DNA of 64,000 bases, taken from UBA1941 sp046329575. Lineage in GTDB: Bacteria > Bacteroidota > Bacteroidia > Chitinophagales > LD1. The notes below the pieces were generated by a model. That model was not told where the DNA came from. It saw only the letters and a list, made by a program, of their open reading frames with translations, and did no database searches. The stretch is taken from positions 248,001 to 312,000 of the forward strand of contig JAXLUJ010000002.1 of NCBI GenBank assembly GCA_046329575.1. The letters are read 5' to 3'. Positions within the stretch are counted from its first letter, which is position 1. Each line of letters opens with the position of its first letter. Below, one piece after another: positions 24,913 to 32,039 of the stretch. The translations under genes were made by a program, and so were the position numbers.

Positions 24913-27540
24913 TTATCGCTCCCAAGGCCACTTCACATTTTTAGCAGCATCTTTCAACTTATCAGCAGCATCTTTTGCCGCCTTATCGGCTGCATCTTTA
25001 GCGCGCTTTTCCGCTTCTTGCTGCAACCTTGCCGCTTCCTGTTGAGCCTGTTGCTTTAACGCATCGGCTTGTTTTTTAGCCTCATCCTCTGCTTTTTGTT
25101 TTAACTGATTAGCAACGTCTTTTGCCATGTCTTTGGCGCTATTTCCCGAGCCGCCTACTTTGCCAATTCCAACAGTAGGTTTCGTAACGGTGCCACCAAT
25201 GTTTAAAAATACGTTGATGGTTTCCGGCAGTTTAAAATCAACTCCCGGAATTTTTGGGATTTTGCTGGTAAGCGCATTTGCTGCGGGGCCAAGTTCTTTA
25301 GATGGCACATCTAACCGCGCTACATATTGAATGCTTTGATCGAAACCGTTGCTGCCACTTACGTTAATAAGATATCCGTTGCCAAAACGAAAATCGGTGG
25401 GCTCCACATCTACCTTCCCATCATGCACCTTAATTACCGTATAAGCATTGGTAATTTCAGGATTTCTGAAACTGGCAGCTTTGGTTACTTCTGCAATCTT
25501 ATCGATTATTGGCAGCCCGGTTACCTTGGCCGTAGGAATTTGCACTTTGCCATTCGCGTTCAGCGAACTGTAGTTCACACTCATATCTTCATTCAGCGAA
25601 CACAAGCCCGATAAGTTAGAAGAAAAATTGCCCTGTACGTATTTCACCACAGGAGCGATTTTTTGCGCCATATCTACGGCTTTGTAGGTTTGCTGGAAAT
25701 CAAAATTACGGATATCGTAATTGAACGAAACTTTTGGAAGGCCCAAAAGCGTGCTGTAGTTGGCCGAAATATTGGCACTTCCTCCAAGCAGGTTGGCGCT
25801 AAGGCCGGAAAGATCAATTGCCTCATGGGCAATTTTCATAGCGCCATGCACCTGGCTCAGCGTCATTTTATCGTAAGTAATTTTCTCTATGCTTGTAGAG
25901 GCATTGAAGGCAATGTGTTTAGGCACTTCAAAATATTTCTGGCCGGTAGCCTCAGTTGCTGCGGCAGGCTTTTTACCGGAGTCATCTTTTAAAATTTCAT
26001 TCACATCCAACCAGCGGCTCTGCAAAGTTAGTTGTCCCTCCAAATCGCCTTTCCCAAAGGCATAGCCAATAAAATTGTCAACCGCGCCTGTAGCATGTAA
26101 ATCGCTATGACCTAGTTGAGCGTCCAGGTTGTTTACGGTAACATTTTTTGGATTGAAGACCAATTGCAAATCGCTCACCTTTACCGGCAGCGGTGTTTCC
26201 TTACTGTCGTAAATCAGATTGCTGACCTTAGCCGTACCTCCGGCTTGAATGGCAGTGTAATTTTTCTTCTGTACATCACTCATTCTTCCTTTAAAATTAA
26301 TGTTGGCGATTAATAGCCCCGTCAATGTTTTTAAGCCTTCAATAGGATAAAACTTGGGTACCTGAGCCAGGTTCAGCCTTCCATTTACCATGGCAATTAC
26401 ATTGGGGTCGCTAATGGGCGTTCTAATATTAATGCTTGCGGTTATTGGATCGGTTCCGATGGTAAGGCCCAGCTTCGGAATGTCGATCAGCATCAGGTCT
26501 AAAACACCTTGCGGTTTATTGATTCTGGCATTGAGGTTGATGTTATTTACTGCCGTTGGAAGTGAAGGGTATTGGAACATTCCATTCGAAACGTCGAGAT
26601 TTAGATGGAATTCCGGAAGATTGTTTTCACTATAAGTGCCCTTTACATTTCCACTTAACGCCAAACTGCCGGAGGTTTTCACCGAGCTAAAATCTTTTTT
26701 GTAGATAGAAGGAATAAGCGAAAGAATACTCTTGAATTCGCTTTTAGGCGATTTAAAGCGCACATCCAGATCAGTGCTATTCGATTTGGTTTGAACAAAA
26801 CCATCGAAGAGCAGTTCCAGATCATTTACGGCTAATTTATTTTCCTTAAAAATGTACTTAGATTCTTTGGTGTTTACTTCTACATCATTTTTTGCATCAA
26901 TCTTTGCATTGTTGAGATAGGTAACTGCGCCACTTTTATAAGTAAGCCCGGCAATGTTGGTGCTGGTGTTGAACTGATAAATATCTTTCTCTACATCTCC
27001 GCTGCCTTCAAAATTCAAATCGAGCAACGATGCAAATGTTCCGGCTTTTTCATCGTTATAAACGATCCATCCGTTCCGAATCTCATATTTTTTGATGGCC
27101 AGAGAAAAGTTGGTACTTCCCTGTTTTTGGTTACTATCGCTGCCTTTCTTCACAATATCCCAATTGGATTTTCCCAGTTTGGTAGAAAGCGCATGAATAC
27201 GCGGTTCTATTAGGCTTAGTTGTAGCACCTTGTACTTTTCGCTTCTGATTACCGTCATGATATCCATTACAAATCGAAAGTCTTTGACAAAAATCAGTGT
27301 ATCGCCTTTAAAATCGCGGGTGCCGGTAATGGAGAAATCGCTAAGGGTGAAACTGAGGTTTGGAAATGAACGGAGCAGCGAAACGCTGTAATCGGCATAA
27401 TCTACCTTCGCATCCAAATTTTTATTGATCTCAATTTTTACGGCATTGTTGATTTGGTCTTTAAACAGAAACGGAATGGCTACAACGGCTCCAATCAGTA
27501 ACAGGAATGCCACGCCAATGCCAATAAGTGCTTTCTTCAT
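24913..27540 (-). CDS. AsmA-like family protein
   Basis: 875 aa. One N-terminal membrane helix (ALIGIGVAFLLLIGAVVAIP), then a long beta-rich periplasmic region with the N-terminal AsmA domain (FPNLSFTLSDFSITG) and the AsmA-like C-terminal region at about 590-760. Homologues bridge inner and outer membranes and are thought to carry phospholipids. From about residue 800 the tail is a charged Ala/Lys/Glu/Gln coiled coil (KAEDEAKKQADALKQQAQQE), unusual as a C-terminus. ATG 27540 is chosen; the extra 7 codons to 27561 weaken the signal anchor. A TAAATTTG box lies 34 nt upstream. Confidence 0.85.
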   Translation of the reverse strand: MKKALIGIGVAFLLLIGAVVAIPFLFKDQINNAVKIEINKNLDAKVDYADYSVSLLRSFPNLSFTLSDFSITGTRDFKGDTLIFVKDFRFVMDIMTVIRSEKYKVLQLSLIEPRIHALSTKLGKSNWDIVKKGSDSNQKQGSTNFSLAIKKYEIRNGWIVYNDEKAGTFASLLDLNFEGSGDVEKDIYQFNTSTNIAGLTYKSGAVTYLNNAKIDAKNDVEVNTKESKYIFKENKLAVNDLELLFDGFVQTKSNSTDLDVRFKSPKSEFKSILSLIPSIYKKDFSSVKTSGSLALSGNVKGTYSENNLPEFHLNLDVSNGMFQYPSLPTAVNNINLNARINKPQGVLDLMLIDIPKLGLTIGTDPITASINIRTPISDPNVIAMVNGRLNLAQVPKFYPIEGLKTLTGLLIANINFKGRMSDVQKKNYTAIQAGGTAKVSNLIYDSKETPLPVKVSDLQLVFNPKNVTVNNLDAQLGHSDLHATGAVDNFIGYAFGKGDLEGQLTLQSRWLDVNEILKDDSGKKPAAATEATGQKYFEVPKHIAFNASTSIEKITYDKMTLSQVHGAMKIAHEAIDLSGLSANLLGGSANISANYSTLLGLPKVSFNYDIRNFDFQQTYKAVDMAQKIAPVVKYVQGNFSSNLSGLCSLNEDMSVNYSSLNANGKVQIPTAKVTGLPIIDKIAEVTKAASFRNPEITNAYTVIKVHDGKVDVEPTDFRFGNGYLINVSGSNGFDQSIQYVARLDVPSKELGPAANALTSKIPKIPGVDFKLPETINVFLNIGGTVTKPTVGIGKVGGSGNSAKDMAKDVANQLKQKAEDEAKKQADALKQQAQQEAARLQQEAEKRAKDAADKAAKDAADKLKDAAKNVKWPWER

Positions 27541-27574
27541 TATCAGGTTTTTGAAATTCAATAAAATATCGTTC

Positions 27575-27582
27575 CAAATTTA
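27575..27582 (-). promoter_or_regulatory. Putative -7 box for the AsmA-like gene
   Basis: Minus-strand TAAATTTG, a full match to TAnnTTTG, 34 nt before the ATG at 27540. Confidence 0.4.
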
Positions 27583-27696
27583 AGGTTTTCGATCATTCTG
27601 TTTTCTAACAGAGGTTAAAAACAGCGGCAATCGGGGGTTTCGGCAGGGGTATTTGTTTTCAATTCTTTTCTACAAGCGCATCCGTTGGGCAAATTC

Positions 27697-27704
27697 TATA
27701 TTTG
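27697..27704 (+). promoter_or_regulatory. Putative -7 box for the aminopeptidase operon
   Basis: TATATTTG, a full match to TAnnTTTG, 14 nt before the ATG at 27719, predicting a leader of about 8 nt and ruling out the longer frame starting at 27653, which would begin upstream of the promoter. Confidence 0.45.
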
Positions 27705-27718
27705 CACAAAACTCAACA

Positions 27719-29011
27719 ATGCGGTACGAGGCTATTGATAACAAGTTATTTCAACTGAACCGGAAAAATTTTGTGAAGCACATGAAACCCGGATCGGTGG
27801 CGGTATTCACCAGCAATGAGCCGATGACTAAAAGTGCCGATGCCACATACAACTGGCGGCAAAATCCGGATCTTTTTTATCTCACCGGCGTTGATCAGGA
27901 AAATACCTTTCTGATATTATTCCCCGATGCGCCATTGAAGGAATGGAGGGAAATGCTGTTCGTTCGGCGCACCGATGAAATCATCAAGGTTTGGGAAGGG
28001 GAGAAGCTGACTCGCGAACAGGCTTCAGTGGTTTCAGGAATTAGCGAAGTGCGGTGGAGCGATAGTTTTGAAAGCACTATTTCGGCAATTTTATACCAGG
28101 CTGAAAATATTTATCTCAATACGAACGAGAATGACCGCAGTGGCGATACTACGGAATCAGCCGAATTCAAACTGGCGGTTCAAATCAAAAAGAAATTCCC
28201 GCTGCATTCATTTTTCCGTGCAGCGCCCATTATGGCAAAATTGCGCACCGAAAAATCGCCGGTTGAAATCGCTTTGCTCAAACAAGCCATAGAAATTACT
28301 CGCGCAGGGTTTTTAAGGGTGTTGAAGTTTGTGAAACCCGGGGTATGGGAATTTGAAGTAGAAGCGGAAATGACGCACGAATACATTCGTAAACGCGCCA
28401 CCGGTCATGCATATACACCCATTGTAGCAACCGGCAAAAATGCCTGTGTACTTCACTATATTCAGAATGATTCGCAATGTCACAATGGCGATTTGTTGCT
28501 ATTGGATTGCGGAGCAGAGTACGCTAACTACAATGCCGATCTTACGCGCACTATTCCTGTTAATGGCAGGTATTCTAAACGGCAAAAAGACGTTTATAAT
28601 GCGGTTTTGCGAGTTATGAAAGAGGCACGAACTATGATGAAGGAAGGCATGGTGCTCAATGATTTTAATCGCGAAGTGGGAAACATTATGCAGGCCGAAT
28701 TAGTGAAATTGAAATTGATTTCTTCATCTGACATAAAAAACCAGCACCCTAAAAATCCGGTTTATAAAAAATACTTCCCTCATGGCACCGCCCATTTTTT
28801 GGGGTTGGATGTGCACGATATAGGAAATAGGTATACCAAGCTTAAGGCCGGAGCGGTGCTCACTTGCGAGCCGGGAATTTACATTCCGGAAGAAAAAATC
28901 GGTATTCGTATCGAGAACAATATTCAAATTACGAAAGGAAAGCCACTCGATCTGATGGCTAATGTTCCTGTTGAAGCCGAAGAGATCGAAGATTTAATGC
29001 ATTCAAAATAG
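27719..29011 (+). CDS. pepP: Xaa-Pro aminopeptidase (M24B)
   Basis: 430 aa. Removes N-terminal residues preceding proline; a two-metal cytoplasmic peptidase. N-terminal AMP_N domain (about 1-140) and a pita-bread catalytic domain with the metal ligands visible: Asp in LLDCGAEYANYNADLTRT (two Asp), His in HFLGLDVHD, Glu in CEPGIY and Glu in GIRIENNI. First gene of a tight operon with pssA (4-nt gap), purS (4-nt overlap) and rsmI (2-nt gap). Start chosen at 27719 as the family N-terminus and because the promoter box lies just upstream. Confidence 0.93.
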   Translation: MRYEAIDNKLFQLNRKNFVKHMKPGSVAVFTSNEPMTKSADATYNWRQNPDLFYLTGVDQENTFLILFPDAPLKEWREMLFVRRTDEIIKVWEGEKLTREQASVVSGISEVRWSDSFESTISAILYQAENIYLNTNENDRSGDTTESAEFKLAVQIKKKFPLHSFFRAAPIMAKLRTEKSPVEIALLKQAIEITRAGFLRVLKFVKPGVWEFEVEAEMTHEYIRKRATGHAYTPIVATGKNACVLHYIQNDSQCHNGDLLLLDCGAEYANYNADLTRTIPVNGRYSKRQKDVYNAVLRVMKEARTMMKEGMVLNDFNREVGNIMQAELVKLKLISSSDIKNQHPKNPVYKKYFPHGTAHFLGLDVHDIGNRYTKLKAGAVLTCEPGIYIPEEKIGIRIENNIQITKGKPLDLMANVPVEAEEIEDLMHSK

Positions 29012-29015
29012 TAAC

Positions 29016-29756
29016 TTGAAACTGATCAATCTTCCCAATAGTTTAACACTGGTAAATCTGTTTGCCGGTTGTATGGCGCTGATTTTCATTTTTACTCCTG
29101 GTTATCTCCATCTGGTTGCCTGGTGCACACTTGTTTCGCTGGTAGCTGATTACTTCGACGGATTTGCGGCGCGGTTTACCAACAACAAAACCGATATTGG
29201 GAAAGAGTTGGATTCGTTGGCCGACATGGTGAGTTTTGGTGTAGTGCCCGGAGCTATTGTGTTTAGTATGTTACAAATGTACTATCGTGCCCATGCCGCA
29301 TCGGAAAATGAAATGCTGATTCTTTTATACGCAGCTCCGGCGTTTTTGATCACCTTATTTTCAGCACTTCGTTTGGCAAAGTTTAATTTGGATACCCGGC
29401 AAACAGAGGGTTTCATTGGTTTGGCCACTCCGGCTAACACTATTTTTGTAGTAGGGCTTTTATTAACGCTGCTGTCGAATCAATATGGGATGGCTCAATA
29501 CATTCTGCAACCGGTTTTGCTATATGGAATCACTTTGGTTCTTTCTCTGTTATTGATAAGTGAAATGCCGATGTTTGGTTTTAAGTTCAAACATTTCAAA
29601 TGGCAAGGCAATGAAATTCGTTTTGTGTTTATAATTCTTGCCTTGATTTTATTGGGGGTGTTTAAGTTTGTAGGGCTTTGGATAACGATTGCAGTGTATG
29701 TGATCACTTCAGTTGTAATTCATTTTCTTTCGAAAAGTAAAATTCAACAATCATGA
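29016..29756 (+). CDS. pssA: CDP-diacylglycerol--serine O-phosphatidyltransferase
   Basis: 246 aa integral membrane enzyme making phosphatidylserine, the precursor of phosphatidylethanolamine. The CDP-alcohol phosphotransferase motif DG-x2-AR-x8-G-x3-D-x3-D is complete in DGFAARF ... GKELDSLAD. About 7-8 transmembrane segments. The start is TTG at 29016, since the conserved N-terminus KLINLPNSLTLVNLFAGC begins there and the first ATG falls inside helix 1. Psd is not in the window. It overlaps purS by 4 nt. Confidence 0.93.
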   Translation: MKLINLPNSLTLVNLFAGCMALIFIFTPGYLHLVAWCTLVSLVADYFDGFAARFTNNKTDIGKELDSLADMVSFGVVPGAIVFSMLQMYYRAHAASENEMLILLYAAPAFLITLFSALRLAKFNLDTRQTEGFIGLATPANTIFVVGLLLTLLSNQYGMAQYILQPVLLYGITLVLSLLLISEMPMFGFKFKHFKWQGNEIRFVFIILALILLGVFKFVGLWITIAVYVITSVVIHFLSKSKIQQS

Positions 29757-30004
29757 AATTCCGCGCTGAAATAGATGTAATGCCTCACAAAGAACTGCTC
29801 GATCCGCAGGGTAAAGCTGTAGCTCAGGGCTTGCAAAAACTCGATTTTGAAGAGATAGGAGAGGTGCGCGTAGGCCGCCATATCACCATGAGGTTAAACG
29901 CAGCCAGTGAAAAAGAGGCCAAGGCCAAGGTAGAAGAGGCGTGTAAGAAATTACTGGCTAACGCCATAATGGAAGGATATACCTATTCGATTTACGCCGA
30001 ATAA
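29753..30004 (+). CDS. purS: Phosphoribosylformylglycinamidine synthase subunit PurS
   Basis: 83 aa small subunit of the three-part FGAM synthase (PurS-PurQ-PurL), which makes formylglycinamidine ribonucleotide in purine synthesis. VMPHKELLDPQGKAVAQGL and the closing strand YTYSIYAE are typical. Its partners are elsewhere in the genome. It starts inside the end of pssA (ATGA overlap) and precedes rsmI by 2 nt. Confidence 0.92.
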   Translation: MKFRAEIDVMPHKELLDPQGKAVAQGLQKLDFEEIGEVRVGRHITMRLNAASEKEAKAKVEEACKKLLANAIMEGYTYSIYAE

Positions 30005-30006
30005 GC

Positions 30007-30675
30007 ATGCTGTATATTGTTCCAACGCCGGTAGGGAATTTGGAAGATATTACACTTCGGGCCCTACGCATTCTTAAAGAGGCCACTTTTATTCTTGCAG
30101 AAGACACCCGGCAAACAAAAAAATTATTAGACCATTTTGGTATTCAGCGTCCGCTTCAGGCTTATCATAAGTTCAACGAAAGGGCTTCATGCGAACGTAT
30201 TGTTCAGCAATTGAGAAGTGGCGCTACCATTGCTATGGTTTCAGATGGTGGCACGCCTTGTATTTCTGACCCGGGCTACATTTTGGTGGCAGCCTGCGTG
30301 GAAAGTGGTATCAAAGTGCAGTGCCTGCCAGGTGCTACCGCCTTTGTTCCGGCGTTGGTGAATTCAGGATTTGATACTGCCGAATTTGTGTTTTTAGGCT
30401 TCCCTCCACATAAGAAGGGCCGCGAAACATTTTTTAAAAATGTGGCCCAGGAACATAAGGTGGTTATTTTTTATGAATCGCCATTTCGAGTGGTGAAGGC
30501 GCTGGAACAATTGCAGGCTTATATCGGTGGCGAAAGGCAAATTTCTGTTTCCAGAGAAATATCTAAGATGTTCGAAGAAACTAAAAACGGTTCATGTGCC
30601 GAATTGCTTTCGCATTTTCAAGCCCATGAACCGCGCGGAGAATTTGTGTTCGTTATAGGACCTAAACTGTCATAA
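30007..30675 (+). CDS. rsmI: 16S rRNA (cytidine1402-2'-O)-methyltransferase
   Basis: 222 aa, SAM-dependent tetrapyrrole-methylase fold. RsmI 2'-O-methylates C1402 in the ribosomal P site. Signatures: VPTPVGNLEDITLRALR, AEDTRQTKKLL, SDGGTPCISDPGY, FLGFPPHKKGRE and FYESPFRV. It is about 60 aa shorter than the E. coli enzyme, missing the C-terminal helical part, a form common in Bacteroidota. The last 14 nt overlap the convergent frr gene. Confidence 0.93.
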   Translation: MLYIVPTPVGNLEDITLRALRILKEATFILAEDTRQTKKLLDHFGIQRPLQAYHKFNERASCERIVQQLRSGATIAMVSDGGTPCISDPGYILVAACVESGIKVQCLPGATAFVPALVNSGFDTAEFVFLGFPPHKKGRETFFKNVAQEHKVVIFYESPFRVVKALEQLQAYIGGERQISVSREISKMFEETKNGSCAELLSHFQAHEPRGEFVFVIGPKLS

Positions 30676-31228
30676 TTTCCTTTTCTTTCACTTCCAGGTG
30701 TTTTTCCACTTTTGCTGAAAAATCATTCAAAATATTTTGAATGGAAGTTTCTGCGCCTTTAGCGCTATCTTCAGGAAGACCATCTTTCTGCATTTTCTTT
30801 ACGCGTTCATTGGCATCGCGGCGGTGGTTACGCAAGGAAACTCGGCAATTCTCAGCCTCAGCCTTGCTTTGTTTTACCAGATCCTTACGACGCTCCTCAG
30901 TAAGCGGCGGAATATTCAAACGTATGATTTTTCCATCGTTTTGCGGAGTCAATCCAATATTGGCCATTAAGATGGCCTTTTCAATTGGCTGCAAAACGGA
31001 TGCATCCCAAGGTTGAATCGTAATGGTTCTGCCATCGGGAGTAGATATATTGGCCAACTGATTGATAGGCGTCATCGTACCATAGGCGTCGGCATTCACC
31101 CCTTCCAGTATCATAGGACTAGCCTTTCCCGTTCTGATCTTAGAAAGTTCAAATTCGAAATGTTCGATTGCGCGGGTCATTTCACTGCGTACTTCATCCA
31201 GAAGTTTTTTTACGTCGCCGTCTGTCAT
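30662..31228 (-). CDS. frr: Ribosome recycling factor
   Basis: 188 aa, full length. With EF-G it splits post-termination ribosomes. KIRTGKASPMILEG and the C-terminal LPEDSAKGAETSIQ region with the HHR-rich helices (RKDLVKQSKAEAENCRVSLR) are typical. It follows pyrH by 40 nt, the common pyrH-frr order, and its end overlaps rsmI by 14 nt on the other strand. Confidence 0.96.
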   Translation of the reverse strand: MTDGDVKKLLDEVRSEMTRAIEHFEFELSKIRTGKASPMILEGVNADAYGTMTPINQLANISTPDGRTITIQPWDASVLQPIEKAILMANIGLTPQNDGKIIRLNIPPLTEERRKDLVKQSKAEAENCRVSLRNHRRDANERVKKMQKDGLPEDSAKGAETSIQNILNDFSAKVEKHLEVKEKEIMTV

Positions 31229-31268
31229 AATTTTAATTTTTCTATTCTTTTTATTGAAAATATCTGGT

Positions 31269-31985
31269 TCAGGAATTGGCTAATTGCACCAGCGTGCCTA
31301 TGGGTTCACCGGAAATGATTTTCGCCAGATTTCCTTTTTTGTTCATGTCGAACACTATTATTGGAAGGTTGTTCTCCTGACATAAGGTGAAGGCGGTCAT
31401 ATCCATCACATTCAATTTTTTGGAAATTGCTTCAGCAAACAACAACTTTTCAAATTTTACTGCACCCGGATTTTTTTCCGGATCGCTATCGTAAATGCCA
31501 TCTACCCGGGTACCTTTCAAAATCACGTCGGCACCAATTTCGGTGGCGCGCAGCGCCGCTGCTGTATCGGTTGTGAAATAAGGATTTCCGGTTCCCGCGC
31601 CGAAAATCACTACCCGGCCTTTTTCAAGATGCCGTACGGCTCTTCTTTTTATGAAAGGCTCCGCCACCTGTTTCATTTCAATTGCGGTAAGAAGCCGTGT
31701 ATTAACGCCTAACTTTTCCAACCCGCTTTGTAACGCCATACTGTTGATTACTGTGGCCAGCATCCCCATATAATCGCCTTGTACGCGGTCAATGCCGGTA
31801 GCTGTGGCTTCGATGCCTCGGTATATATTGCCGCCCCCGATAACTACCGCCACTTCCACGCCTTTTTCCACCAAAGCCTTGATTTCTTCGGCGTACTGGA
31901 TCACCATTTTGGTATCAATGCCGAATTTTTGCTCGCCCATCAGCGATTCTCCACTCAGTTTTAGTAAAATGCGTTTATATGCCAT
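31269..31985 (-). CDS. pyrH: UMP kinase
   Basis: 238 aa, amino-acid-kinase fold. Phosphorylates UMP to UDP. LLKLSGESLMGEQKFGID, VVIGGGNIYRG, and GTGNPYFTTDTAAALRA are the diagnostic segments. Upstream of frr in an operon. A perfect minus-strand TATTTTTG box ends 7 nt before the ATG, so the mRNA leader should be a few nucleotides at most. Confidence 0.96.
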   Translation of the reverse strand: MAYKRILLKLSGESLMGEQKFGIDTKMVIQYAEEIKALVEKGVEVAVVIGGGNIYRGIEATATGIDRVQGDYMGMLATVINSMALQSGLEKLGVNTRLLTAIEMKQVAEPFIKRRAVRHLEKGRVVIFGAGTGNPYFTTDTAAALRATEIGADVILKGTRVDGIYDSDPEKNPGAVKFEKLLFAEAISKKLNVMDMTAFTLCQENNLPIIVFDMNKKGNLAKIISGEPIGTLVQLANS

Positions 31986-31992
31986 AGCGGGG

Positions 31993-32000
31993 CAAAAATA
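31993..32000 (-). promoter_or_regulatory. Putative -7 box for pyrH-frr
   Basis: Minus-strand TATTTTTG, a full match to TAnnTTTG, spacer of 7 nt to the pyrH ATG. Confidence 0.45.
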
Positions 32001-32022
32001 AAAACCTTTCCTGTTAATTGGT

Positions 32023-32030
32023 TATGTTTG
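32023..32030 (+). promoter_or_regulatory. Putative -7 box for the T9SS type B gene
   Basis: TATGTTTG, a full match to TAnnTTTG, spacer of 9 nt to the ATG at 32040. The pyrH box lies only 22 nt away on the opposite strand, so the two promoters are back to back. Confidence 0.45.
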
Positions 32031-32039
32031 GAAACTGTT

